Source: an uncultured Pelagibacteraceae bacterium (GTDB lineage Bacteria > Pseudomonadota > Alphaproteobacteria > Pelagibacterales > Pelagibacteraceae). Taken from it: 64,000 nucleotides of DNA. The stretch spans positions 35,744-99,743 of the forward strand of contig CACCVU010000002.1 in assembly GCA_902549495.1 (NCBI GenBank), written 5' to 3'. Shown piece by piece: positions 32,588 to 41,295 of the stretch. Under the pieces are notes generated by a model, which was not told the origin of the DNA, did no database searches, and worked only from the letters and a program-made list of their open reading frames with translations. Position 1 is the first letter of the stretch. Every line of letters begins with the position of its first letter. Both the position numbers and the translations under genes were made by a program.

Positions 32588-33394
32588 ATGAAAATGTTTT
32601 GCTTAACTTTAGAAAATGATCACTATCAAAAAATTAAAGATTTTGGGTATTTACCTGTTGGATTAGGTACGAAAATCAAAAACGAAAATTTTTTAAGAGA
32701 TAACACGGGTCTTAATATATCGAGGAAAAACCCTTATTACGGAGAATATTCTTTTCATTTTTGGCTATGGAAGAATAATAATCTTGATTTAAAAAATGAA
32801 TGGATAGGGTTTTGTCAGTATAGGAAATTTTGGGTATTAAATGACAAAAAGGAAAATATAAATAATTTAAAACAATTAAGTCAAAATCTGATTAAAGATA
32901 TTCCAAATAATTTTGAAAATTATGAAAGTATTTTAGGTAATTCATTTTACGTAAATGAATTTAAACTCTCAAAATTTTTAAAACGAAATTTTAAAACAAT
33001 GATAAAAAAGCCAACCTTATTCTTTAATAGTAAAAAAAGAAATATTAAATTTCATTTTGACATGATGCATGGAGAAGGAAATTTAGATAAAGCAATAAAT
33101 TTACTTGATGTTAAAGATAGAAATGATTTCAAAGATTATGTGAATTCTGAAGTTTCATTTAGTCCGCATAATATGTTTATTTGTAAATCAGAAAATATTT
33201 TGAAAAATTATTATGACTCAGTTTTTCCATGGCTTGAAAGATGTGAAAATGAATTTGGTTTTGACCTTTCAGGCTACGGTCTACAAAGAATATATGGATT
33301 TCTAGCTGAAAGATATCTTTCCTATTGGTTTAAAAAATACACAAAGTTTTCTACTCTTCCAATTATTTTTGCTGATATTAGTTTTTTAGATTAA
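32588..33394 (+). CDS. DUF4422-type glycosyltransferase
   Basis: A ~268-residue protein starting at ATG 32588. 'NPYYGEYSFHFWLWKN', 'EWIGFCQYRKFW' and the C-terminal 'GYGLQRIYGFLAERYLSYW' are the hallmarks of DUF4422, a glycosyltransferase-like family in capsule and O-antigen clusters. It lacks an obvious signal or membrane helix. It is cotranscribed with the methyltransferase and convergent with rfbC (4-base overlap). Confidence 0.8.
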   Translation: MKMFCLTLENDHYQKIKDFGYLPVGLGTKIKNENFLRDNTGLNISRKNPYYGEYSFHFWLWKNNNLDLKNEWIGFCQYRKFWVLNDKKENINNLKQLSQNLIKDIPNNFENYESILGNSFYVNEFKLSKFLKRNFKTMIKKPTLFFNSKKRNIKFHFDMMHGEGNLDKAINLLDVKDRNDFKDYVNSEVSFSPHNMFICKSENILKNYYDSVFPWLERCENEFGFDLSGYGLQRIYGFLAERYLSYWFKKYTKFSTLPIIFADISFLD

Positions 33395-33921
33395 AGACCT
33401 TTATATTTTTTTTTAAAATCATTAAATGATAATAAATTCTTGTCTTTCTTTGAAACAACTATTTTACCTGGCCACTTAATTTTTAAAGATTTATCATTAT
33501 AAGCAATACCATTTTCAAATTTCGGAGAGTAGTAATTATCTAATTTATAATAAATGATATTTTCTTTTTCAATACTGTAATAAGCATGAGCAAACCCAGC
33601 AGGCACAAACAAACTTAAAGCGTTTTTTTGCGATAAAACGATTTTAAAAATTTTTCCAAAGGTTTTTGAATTTTTTCTTAGATCGATAACAACATCAAGT
33701 ATTTTACCTTTAACTACATTTATATATTTAGATTGTTTAAATTTTGTTTGAAAATGAAAACCTCTTAAAACATTTTTTTTGGATGTAGTGCAGTACTCAA
33801 AAACAAATTTTTTCTTTAAAATTTTATCATTAAAAATTTCTCTCAACGTACCTCTTTTATCAATGTTATTTTTTTGCTTAACAATTATTAGATCTTTAAA
33901 TTTTGTTTTAATTATTTTCAT
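33391..33921 (-). CDS. rfbC: dTDP-4-dehydrorhamnose 3,5-epimerase
   Basis: A 176-residue cupin-fold epimerase: 'VLRGFHFQTKFKQSKYINVV' holds the catalytic His, 'SLFVPAGFAHAYYSIEKENI' the core, and 'FENGIAYNDKSLKIKWP' the C-terminal signature. It catalyses step three of dTDP-L-rhamnose synthesis. It is the last gene of the minus-strand rfbB-A-D-C operon and overlaps rfbD by 4 bases. Confidence 0.92.
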   Translation of the reverse strand: MKIIKTKFKDLIIVKQKNNIDKRGTLREIFNDKILKKKFVFEYCTTSKKNVLRGFHFQTKFKQSKYINVVKGKILDVVIDLRKNSKTFGKIFKIVLSQKNALSLFVPAGFAHAYYSIEKENIIYYKLDNYYSPKFENGIAYNDKSLKIKWPGKIVVSKKDKNLLSFNDFKKKYKGL

Positions 33922-34616
33922 TTTTTTATTATCGATTTTAATTTATTTAGATTCATATCTGTTCTTTTTGGAAATTCTTTTTTTGAAAATATTTTTTTAA
34001 TATTTTTATTATATTTTTTTGCAAAATTATAAATGCTTTGACTTGGACCACCTAAATTAATTATTCCTTTTTTTTTAATAATCTTTAAAAGTAATTCTGC
34101 TGCTTCTTCTTGAAATATGAAGTTTGACTTAACATTTGCATAAGCCTTTTTATGTACAAATGGTTTTTCAGTCATACATATTCGTACTATCAGTGAATTT
34201 TTGTACATTTGAGCTGCACACTCTCCACCTAATTTTGACCATGCATAATTATTCCATGGTTTTAATGAATCTGTCTCTTTGTAATTTCCTTTAAGTCCTC
34301 GATAAACATAGTTAGTAGACAAATAAATAAATTTTATATTTTTTTTCGAAGCTTCTTTCACTAAATTACATGTGCCTATTATATTTAAATCAATACTTTT
34401 AGAAATATTAGTTTCATGTATTTTCATTGGTCTTGATAGTCCAGCCAGATGAAGAATGTAAAGTGGTTTAAATTTTTTTATATTTTTAACAATGGACTTA
34501 TTGGAAAGTATATTTAAATTTTTTTTATCTTTAAAAATAAACTTATATTTAGTTTTAACCTTTCTAAGTATTTTTCCAAATCTCCCATCTGATCCTGTGA
34601 CTAAAATTTTCACCAT
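33918..34616 (-). CDS. rfbD: dTDP-4-dehydrorhamnose reductase-like
   Basis: A 232-residue SDR with 'KILVTGSDGRFGKILRKV' (GxxGxxG) and the catalytic 'YAWSKLGGE' (YxxxK). It is shorter than typical RfbD (~290 residues), and the C-terminal substrate domain is reduced. That is why I call it rhamnose reductase by position (between rfbA and rfbC) rather than by sequence alone. It would complete dTDP-L-rhamnose or a related 6-deoxyhexose. It overlaps its neighbours by 4 and 1 bases. Confidence 0.75.
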   Translation of the reverse strand: MVKILVTGSDGRFGKILRKVKTKYKFIFKDKKNLNILSNKSIVKNIKKFKPLYILHLAGLSRPMKIHETNISKSIDLNIIGTCNLVKEASKKNIKFIYLSTNYVYRGLKGNYKETDSLKPWNNYAWSKLGGECAAQMYKNSLIVRICMTEKPFVHKKAYANVKSNFIFQEEAAELLLKIIKKKGIINLGGPSQSIYNFAKKYNKNIKKIFSKKEFPKRTDMNLNKLKSIIKK

Positions 34617-35485
34617 TAATTTATTAGTGATTTAAGATATTTTGAATATTCACAATTACCATAAAATGAAATAGCATTTTTAATATTTCTATTGTTTATC
34701 CATTTATTTTGTAATGAAATTTCTTCTAAACATGCAATCTTTAATCCTTGCCTGTTTTCAATTGTAGAAACAAAATTAGACGCATCGTAGTAATCTTTCA
34801 CATTCCCAGCGTCCAACCATGCTCCGCCTCGACCTATAAACTCAGCTGTTAACTTTTTATTTTTTAGGTATATTTTTAGAAGATCAATTATTTCTAACTC
34901 TCCTCTGGACGAAGGTTTAAGATTTTTTGAAAAATTCACTACATTGTTATCAAAAAAATAAAGTCCAGTTACAGCTAAATTTGATTTTGGTTTTTTAGGT
35001 TTCTCATCTAGTTTAAGTATTTTCTTGTTTTTGTTTAATGTAGCGACTCCATATTGTTGAGCGTTTTTGACAGGATGAAGAAATGTTTTTGCTCCCTTTT
35101 TAAAAGAGGTATTTTTTTTTAAAACTTTTGTAAGACTTTGTCCGTAAAAAAAATTATCACCTAAAATTAATGCCACGTTATTTTTTCCTATAAACTTTTC
35201 GCCAATTATAAATGCCTCAGGTAATCCATTTGGATTCATTTGTTCTTTGTACTGAATATTTATTCCAAGGTTATTATTTTCTGGCAAAATTTTTCTAAAT
35301 TGATTTAGCTGACCTTTGTTAATAATTATAAGTATATCTCTTATTCCAGCTAGCATTAGAATAGACAGAGGATAAAAAATTAATGGTTTATCATACAACG
35401 GAAGAAGTTGTTTGTTCACCGCTTTAGTCAGAGGACTCATCCTTGTGCCTTTTCCTCCAGCTAATATTATTCCTTTTTTAATCAT
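34616..35485 (-). CDS. rfbA: Glucose-1-phosphate thymidylyltransferase
   Basis: A 289-residue nucleotidyltransferase making dTDP-glucose. The N-terminal 'IILAGGKGTRMSPLTKAVNK' is the nucleotide-binding signature. 'YKEQMNPNGLPEAFIIGEKF' and 'ALILGDNFFYGQSL' hold the metal Asp, and 'RGELEIIDLLKIYLK' is typical. It overlaps rfbB by 4 bases. Confidence 0.95.
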   Translation of the reverse strand: MIKKGIILAGGKGTRMSPLTKAVNKQLLPLYDKPLIFYPLSILMLAGIRDILIIINKGQLNQFRKILPENNNLGINIQYKEQMNPNGLPEAFIIGEKFIGKNNVALILGDNFFYGQSLTKVLKKNTSFKKGAKTFLHPVKNAQQYGVATLNKNKKILKLDEKPKKPKSNLAVTGLYFFDNNVVNFSKNLKPSSRGELEIIDLLKIYLKNKKLTAEFIGRGGAWLDAGNVKDYYDASNFVSTIENRQGLKIACLEEISLQNKWINNRNIKNAISFYGNCEYSKYLKSLIN

Positions 35486-36504
35486 AAATTCAAGCCCAGT
35501 CGCCCACCATATTTCTTTCTTGAAATTTTATTTAAAAAAAATTTATTTTTTAAATACCATGCAACTGTCTTCTCTAATCCCTCATCAAAATTTATTTTTG
35601 GGCTCCATTTCAATTTTAATCTAATTTTTTTACTGTTTAACGCGTATCTAAAATCGTGACCTGGTCTATCCTTAACAAACTTAATTTTAGCTCTATTACC
35701 TATTTTATGTTTCATTTTTTTAAAAACTTTTAAAATTTTTTTTACTAAATCTATATTTGTTAAATTTTTTCCTGATCCTACATTATAATTTTCACCATTT
35801 TTACCTTTCAAATATAGCGTGAATAAGGCTCTACAATGATCATCGACATGTATCCATTCTCTAGAATTTTTACCTTTCGCATAAATTGGTAGGTTTTTAT
35901 TTTTTATGATATTTGCGATCATTTTTGGAATTAGTTTTTCAGGAAATTGATATGGACCAAAATTATTGCAACAATTTGAAATTACTGCATTAATTTTATA
36001 GGTTCTAATATATGAGTTGACCAAATGATCAGCAGCAGCTTTAGATGCTGAATAAGGTGAGCTTGGTTCATAATTCTTATTTTCATCTGACCTTAAATTA
36101 TTTTTTATATCGCCATAAACTTCATCAGTTGATATATGAATAAGTTTAACATCTATTTCCCTTTTTAATTCTCGCAAGCATTCTAACAAATTAAAGGTTC
36201 CATTTATATTTGTATTTATAAATGGTTTAGGCCCATCAATGGATCTATCTACATGAGTTTCAGCAGCTAAATTAAAAATTGCTTTTGGCTTATACTTTTT
36301 TATTAAAGAATAAAGTTTTTTCTTATTATTAATATCTAGTTTAAAAAATTTATAATTAAGCTTATTTCTTATTTTATCATTATAATTATTCGATGAGTAT
36401 GTCAGTTTATCAATATTTATAACAAAAAATTTTCTTCTAATTAAAAAATTTACTAAGTTAGTTCCTATAAAGCCTGATCCACCTGTAACAATGACTTTTT
36501 TCAT
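35482..36504 (-). CDS. rfbB: dTDP-glucose 4,6-dehydratase
   Basis: A ~340-residue SDR-type dehydratase, second step of the dTDP-rhamnose pathway. 'KVIVTGGSGFIGTNLVNFL' is the NAD site, 'ETHVDRSIDGP' the family motif, and 'SPYSASKAAADHLV' the catalytic YxxxK. I start it at ATG 36504; the frame opens at 36567, but the extra 21 residues do not belong to the fold. First gene of the rfb operon, divergent from a GT2 gene 76 bases away. Confidence 0.95.
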   Translation of the reverse strand: MKKVIVTGGSGFIGTNLVNFLIRRKFFVINIDKLTYSSNNYNDKIRNKLNYKFFKLDINNKKKLYSLIKKYKPKAIFNLAAETHVDRSIDGPKPFINTNINGTFNLLECLRELKREIDVKLIHISTDEVYGDIKNNLRSDENKNYEPSSPYSASKAAADHLVNSYIRTYKINAVISNCCNNFGPYQFPEKLIPKMIANIIKNKNLPIYAKGKNSREWIHVDDHCRALFTLYLKGKNGENYNVGSGKNLTNIDLVKKILKVFKKMKHKIGNRAKIKFVKDRPGHDFRYALNSKKIRLKLKWSPKINFDEGLEKTVAWYLKNKFFLNKISRKKYGGRLGLNL

Positions 36505-36580
36505 TTTATAACAAGAATAACATGATTTATGTGTTAAATTAGTAAAAGAATTATCTTTTAAAATCAAATATTATTATTTT

Positions 36581-37414
36581 ATGGAAACAAATGATCTTAC
36601 AGTAGTTATTGTAACTTTTAAAAGCGAAGAGGTGATATTTTCTTGTTTAGACTCCATTCCAAGTAATATTAAAGTGATAGTGGTTGAAAATTCAAACAAT
36701 AAAAAATTTAAAGAAGAATTAGAGAAAAAATATAGAAATGTAAATTGCATTATAGCAGGAGATAACAAAGGTTATGCAGTAGGCAATAATACTGGTTTAA
36801 GAAAAGTAAATACAAAATACGCATTAATTTTAAATCCAGACACCGAATTAAAAAAAGATACAATTCAGCTTTTTTTTAAAACAATTGAACTTGTTCCAGA
36901 ATTTTGGTTGATTGGCCCAGGCAATAACCAAGTAAATGCAAAAAATTTTGATAATAACGGCCTTTTAGAAGTTGATAATCTAAAAGGTTTTGCAATTTTT
37001 TTTAATATTTCAAAATTTAAAAAAATTTTTTTTGATGAAAATTTTTTTCTTTATTTTGAAGAAATTGATTTATGCAAAGACCTAAAGAAACGAGGAGGGA
37101 AAATCTATTTAAATAAAAAAATAGTCATTGATCACTTAGGAGCAAGTTCTGTTAAAAGAAACAAAAATATAGAATATGAAAAAAATAGGAATTGGCATTG
37201 GATGTGGTCGACATTCTATTTTCATAAAAAATATAAAGGATTTATAATAGCTCTACTTATTATTTTGCCAAAAATCTTTTCTTCTTTGATAAAAATTGTT
37301 TATTACCAAATAATTTTTAACAGAGAAAAACGCAACATATTTATATGTAGATTGAGTGGTATAGTAAATTCTATCTTAGGTAAAAAATCTTGGCATAGGC
37401 CATCATTAGATTGA
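36581..37414 (+). CDS. Family 2 glycosyltransferase (rhamnosyltransferase-like)
   Basis: A 277-residue GT2 enzyme: 'TVVIVTFKSEEVIFSCLDSI' start, 'GDNKGYAVGNNTGLRKV', 'ALILNPDTELKKDTI' (DxD-like metal site), 'YFEEIDLCKDLKKRGGKIY' and 'LGASSVKRN'. The pattern is that of WbbL-type rhamnosyltransferases. A hydrophobic segment follows at about 220-240. Being divergent from rfbB, it is a natural user of the dTDP-sugar made there. Confidence 0.85.
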   Translation: METNDLTVVIVTFKSEEVIFSCLDSIPSNIKVIVVENSNNKKFKEELEKKYRNVNCIIAGDNKGYAVGNNTGLRKVNTKYALILNPDTELKKDTIQLFFKTIELVPEFWLIGPGNNQVNAKNFDNNGLLEVDNLKGFAIFFNISKFKKIFFDENFFLYFEEIDLCKDLKKRGGKIYLNKKIVIDHLGASSVKRNKNIEYEKNRNWHWMWSTFYFHKKYKGFIIALLIILPKIFSSLIKIVYYQIIFNREKRNIFICRLSGIVNSILGKKSWHRPSLD

Positions 37415-37449
37415 TTTATATACCTGTAACAGATAATAATCGCTAAATA

Positions 37450-38331
37450 ATGAATAATAAAAAGATTTTAGTTACTGGTGGCGCAGGGTTTGTAGGTACA
37501 AATTTAATCAAATATTTACTAAAAAAAACAAGTTATAAAATTATAAGCATTGATAATTATTCTTCTGGTCTAAGAAAAAATCATGTCAAAAATTCACGAG
37601 TCAAATATTTTAAAGAAGATACGAGAAATATCTTTAAGTTAATAAAAAAACCAAATCAAATAAAAACTGTATTTCATTTTGGAGAGTTTTCAAGAATTTA
37701 TCAAAGTTTTTTAAATATGAATGAATGTATCGAGTCTAATACTGTAGGATCGAATTCAATCTTTAATTTTTGCTTAAAAAATAAAATTAAACTAATTTAT
37801 TCTGCTACCTCAGCCTCTTTAGGCAACAAAGGTAATGATAAAAACCTATCTCCATATGCTTTTAGTAAAGCAAAAAATCTTGAGCTTTTGGAAAATTTGA
37901 AAAAGTGGTTTAATTTTAGATATGAAATTATTTATTTTTATAATGTTTACGGTCCAAATCAAATTTGTAAGGGGCCTATGTCAACGGTAATAGGGATATT
38001 TGAAGATCATTTTAAAAAGAATAAAGCCTTACCAGTAGTTAAGCCAGGAACTCAGTCAAGGAGGTTCACACACATTGATGACACCATTAAAATTTGCTAC
38101 ATGGCATGGAAAAAAAATTTATGCAGACATTACAGCATTTCAAATAAAAAGTCTTATTCAATTATAAATGTTGCTAAACTTTTTGACTCAAAGATTAAAT
38201 ATTTACCTAAGAGAGCTGGAGAAAGATATGCGTCAGCTTTAACAAATAAAAATTTATCTAATAAAATATATAAATATTTTGGAAAAGTAAGTCTTAAAAA
38301 ATATATTCAAGATTTTATTAAAAATAATTAG
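37450..38331 (+). CDS. NAD-dependent nucleotide-sugar epimerase/dehydratase
   Basis: A 293-residue extended SDR: 'KILVTGGAGFVGTNLIKYLL' at the N-terminus, 'KLIYSATSASLG' and 'SPYAFSKAKNLELLENL' (YxxxK), then 'QSRRFTHIDDTIKICYMAW', matching UDP-sugar 4-epimerase-type enzymes. The exact sugar is not readable. It is the last gene of the glycan island, convergent with apt (4-base overlap). Confidence 0.82.
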   Translation: MNNKKILVTGGAGFVGTNLIKYLLKKTSYKIISIDNYSSGLRKNHVKNSRVKYFKEDTRNIFKLIKKPNQIKTVFHFGEFSRIYQSFLNMNECIESNTVGSNSIFNFCLKNKIKLIYSATSASLGNKGNDKNLSPYAFSKAKNLELLENLKKWFNFRYEIIYFYNVYGPNQICKGPMSTVIGIFEDHFKKNKALPVVKPGTQSRRFTHIDDTIKICYMAWKKNLCRHYSISNKKSYSIINVAKLFDSKIKYLPKRAGERYASALTNKNLSNKIYKYFGKVSLKKYIQDFIKNN

Positions 38332-38855
38332 TGACCCGGAAATTCGATTAAACACTCAGTTTTAAAACCTTTATCTTTAAGTAATTTGTTACCAGGTAAA
38401 TCAAATAAGTTTATAACAAAAATAAAACCAGCTACTGAACCACCAGATATTTTAATTAATTTGGCCGCTGCTTCAGCAGTTCCTCCAGTTGCAATAAGAT
38501 CATCGATTACAAGAACTTTTTCACCATTATTTATAGAATCTTTATGAACTTCAATAGTTGCGTCACCATATTCCAAGGTAAAATCTACAGAGTGTGTCTC
38601 TGCAGGCAATTTATTTTTTTTTCTTAGTAATATAAAAGGCTTATTTAATGCGTAAGAAACAGTTGAAGCAAAAACAAAACCCCTAGATTCTATTGCAGCG
38701 ACTTTGTCAAAATTTATTTTTTTAGCAATTTCAATAATTTTGTCATTAGCAAATCTAAAAGCTTCTGGATTTTTTATTAAAGTAGTAATGTCTCTGAATA
38801 AAATTCCCTTTTTTGGATAGTCTTGAATAGACCTAATATATTTTTTTAAATCCAT
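38328..38855 (-). CDS. apt: Adenine phosphoribosyltransferase
   Basis: A 175-residue PRTase recovering adenine as AMP. The PRPP motif is 'KVLVIDDLIATGGTAEAA' at about residues 114-131. 'VAAIESRGFVFASTVSYAL' and 'GILFRDITTLIKNPEAF' are Apt signatures. It is divergent from mtnP, whose reaction releases adenine, so the pair forms a direct salvage route. Confidence 0.95.
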   Translation of the reverse strand: MDLKKYIRSIQDYPKKGILFRDITTLIKNPEAFRFANDKIIEIAKKINFDKVAAIESRGFVFASTVSYALNKPFILLRKKNKLPAETHSVDFTLEYGDATIEVHKDSINNGEKVLVIDDLIATGGTAEAAAKLIKISGGSVAGFIFVINLFDLPGNKLLKDKGFKTECLIEFPGH

Positions 38856-38897
38856 AATTTATGCTTCAAGTTCTAACAAAAAAGCATTAATAATTAA

Positions 38898-39776
38898 ATG
38901 ATGAAAAAAAGAAAGCTAGGGATAATTGGTGGTAGCGGTCTTTATAAAATGGAGGGTTTTGAAAAAACTAATTGGAAAAAAATTAATACTCCTTGGGGAA
39001 AACCTTCAGATAAAATCTTAATTGCAAGTATTGGAAAAGAGGAAATTTGTTTTATTCCAAGACACTCACGAGGTCATAAAATTAATCCAACAAATATTAA
39101 TTATAGGGCAAACATTGATGCAATGAAGCAACTCGGTGTTACAGATATAATCTCAGTATCAGCAGTTGGTTCATTAAAAGAAAATCTTGAACCAGGAAAA
39201 TTTATAGTAGTGGATCAATTTATTGATAGAACATTTTCAAGAATAAAAACATTCTTTAATGAAGAAATAGTTGCTCATGTTTCAATGGCTAAACCCACTA
39301 GTTCTGGACTTTCAAATTGTTGTGAAGCTGCGTTAAAGAAGTTGAATATAAGCCATCAAGTCGGAGGAACATATGTAGTAATGGAAGGCCCTCAATTTTC
39401 TACACTTGCAGAATCAAATTTATATAGATCTTGGGGAGCTGATGTAATTGGCATGACTAATATGCCTGAAGCTAAATTAGCTAGAGAGGCAGAAATTAGA
39501 TATAGTACAGTAGCAATGGTAACAGACTACGATTGTTGGCATCCTGATCATGATGAAGTTGATGTTAGCATGGTTGTCCAAACTTTAATGAAAAATGCAG
39601 CAAATGCACAAAATATGATTAAAGAAATTATAAAAACATTCAGAAACTATTCAGTAGAAAAAGATCCTGCGAACGACTGTTTAAATGTAGCTATAATTAC
39701 AGATCCAAAGTTAAGAACAAAAAAAACAATTAAAAAATTAAAAACTATAGCTGGAAGAGTTTTAAGCAAAAAATAA
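38898..39776 (+). CDS. mtnP: S-methyl-5'-thioadenosine phosphorylase
   Basis: A 292-residue purine-phosphorylase family member splitting methylthioadenosine into adenine and methylthioribose-1-phosphate. 'KLGIIGGSGLYKMEGF' is the phosphate loop, 'FIPRHSRGHKINPTNINYRA' the family signature, and 'EGPQFSTLAESNLYRSWGAD', 'MTNMPEAKLAREAEI' and 'VTDYDCWHPDHDEV' complete the active site. Two adjacent ATGs (38898, 38901) are possible starts. First gene of a seven-gene operon. Confidence 0.95.
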   Translation: MMKKRKLGIIGGSGLYKMEGFEKTNWKKINTPWGKPSDKILIASIGKEEICFIPRHSRGHKINPTNINYRANIDAMKQLGVTDIISVSAVGSLKENLEPGKFIVVDQFIDRTFSRIKTFFNEEIVAHVSMAKPTSSGLSNCCEAALKKLNISHQVGGTYVVMEGPQFSTLAESNLYRSWGADVIGMTNMPEAKLAREAEIRYSTVAMVTDYDCWHPDHDEVDVSMVVQTLMKNAANAQNMIKEIIKTFRNYSVEKDPANDCLNVAIITDPKLRTKKTIKKLKTIAGRVLSKK

Positions 39777-39781
39777 TCTTA

Positions 39782-40228
39782 ATGCCAACGTATACGGTAA
39801 AATATTCAAATATTAATCTTTCTCAAAAACAAAAAAATTCTATTGCAAACGATATAACAAATACTCATAGTAAATTTACCGGTGCCAACACTTTCTTTGC
39901 CCAAGTAATATTTCAAAAAAATCAAAAAAAATCTCATTTCATGGGCGGTAAATTAGTAAAAACTAAAGAAATTTTCTTAAACGGGCAAATAAGAGCTGGG
40001 AGAACATTAAAAGTGAAAAAACAATTAATTTTAGGTCTAAGAAAAATTTTGATTGAAAACACAAAGTTGCAGAGTGATTTTGTTTGGGTTTACTTACAAG
40101 ATCTATTACCGGATCAAATGATTGAGTATGGAGAAGTATTGCCTAAATCAGGACAGGAAAAAAAATGGTTTAACTCGCTATCACCAAGTTTAAGAAAAAG
40201 ATTAAAAAAAATGGAAAAAAGTAAATGA
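39782..40228 (+). CDS. Tautomerase-superfamily protein
   Basis: A 148-residue protein beginning MPTYTVKY, so Pro would be N-terminal after Met removal, as needed for tautomerase catalysis. 'LSQKQKNSIANDITNTHSKF' and 'FFAQVIFQKNQKKSHFMGGK' fit the 4-oxalocrotonate tautomerase fold, here with a C-terminal extension. The substrate is unknown. Its place between mtnP and mtnA suggests a role near methylthioribose or another keto-enol step, but this is inference. It is followed by mtnA with a 4-base overlap. Confidence 0.65.
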   Translation: MPTYTVKYSNINLSQKQKNSIANDITNTHSKFTGANTFFAQVIFQKNQKKSHFMGGKLVKTKEIFLNGQIRAGRTLKVKKQLILGLRKILIENTKLQSDFVWVYLQDLLPDQMIEYGEVLPKSGQEKKWFNSLSPSLRKRLKKMEKSK

Positions 40229-41295
40229 AAATAGAAGGAAATTCATACAAAACAATTTGGTTTGAGAGCAATTTAGTAAAAATCATTGATCAAACAAAAC
40301 TGCCTCATCAGTTTATTATTAAAGATTTAAAAACTGTTAAAGATGCAATAAATGCCATTAAAACTATGGAGGTGAGAGGTGCTCCATTAATTGGTGCAAC
40401 CGCAGCCTATGGTCTAGTTTTATCTATAATTGAAAATAATGATTTATCTTTTTTAAAGAAATCTAGTGAGGAGTTAATTGCGTCAAGACCCACTGCAATT
40501 AATCTTAAGTGGGCAGTGGATAGAATGATGAAAAAGTTATCTGGAGTAAACGATAAAGATATCTTGAAAATAGCTCTAGACGAAGCAAAAGCAATTACAG
40601 AAGAGGATGAAAAATTTTGTAAAAATATCGGCTTGAATGGTCTTAAAATTATCGAAGACATTGCTAATAAAAAAAAAGATACAGTAAATATTTTAACCCA
40701 TTGTAATGCAGGATGGTTAGCTACTATTGACTGGGGGACAGCTACTTCACCAATATATCACGCACATCAAAAAGGGATTAAAGTACATGTTTGGGTTGAT
40801 GAGACAAGACCTCGAAACCAAGGAGCTAACTTAACTTCTTATGAATTAAACGAAGAAGGAATCTCAAACACAGTAATCACAGATAACGCTGGCGGTATAT
40901 TAATGCAAAGAGGACAGGTAGATATGTGTATAGTTGGAACCGATAGAACTTTATCAAACGGTGACGTTTGTAATAAAATAGGAACATATTTAAAAGCTTT
41001 ATCTGCTAAAGATAACAATATTCCTTTTTATGTAGCCTTGCCAAGTTCAACTATAGACTGGAATATCAAAGATCATAAACAAATCCCCATCGAAGAAAGA
41101 AATTCAGAAGAGCTATCACATGTTGAGGGAATAGATGAAAATAATGAAATTAAAAAAGTGAGAATTTACCCACAAAAAAGCAAGTCATTAAACCTAGCCT
41201 TCGATGTGACACCTGCTAAACTCGTAACAGGACTAATAACAGAAAAAGGCATTTGTGAAGCATCAGAAAAAGGATTGAAAGGATTATTTAAATGA
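40225..41295 (+). CDS. mtnA: Methylthioribose-1-phosphate isomerase
   Basis: A 356-residue eIF2B-alpha-like isomerase converting methylthioribose-1-P to methylthioribulose-1-P. 'MEVRGAPLIGATAAYGL', 'VNILTHCNAGWLATIDWGTA' (catalytic Cys), 'VWVDETRPRNQGANLTSYEL', 'ITDNAGGILMQRG' and 'CIVGTDRTLSNGDVCNKIGT' (catalytic Asp) are all present. Starts by ATGA overlap with the tautomerase gene and ends by ATGA overlap with the next. Confidence 0.96.
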   Translation: MKIEGNSYKTIWFESNLVKIIDQTKLPHQFIIKDLKTVKDAINAIKTMEVRGAPLIGATAAYGLVLSIIENNDLSFLKKSSEELIASRPTAINLKWAVDRMMKKLSGVNDKDILKIALDEAKAITEEDEKFCKNIGLNGLKIIEDIANKKKDTVNILTHCNAGWLATIDWGTATSPIYHAHQKGIKVHVWVDETRPRNQGANLTSYELNEEGISNTVITDNAGGILMQRGQVDMCIVGTDRTLSNGDVCNKIGTYLKALSAKDNNIPFYVALPSSTIDWNIKDHKQIPIEERNSEELSHVEGIDENNEIKKVRIYPQKSKSLNLAFDVTPAKLVTGLITEKGICEASEKGLKGLFK

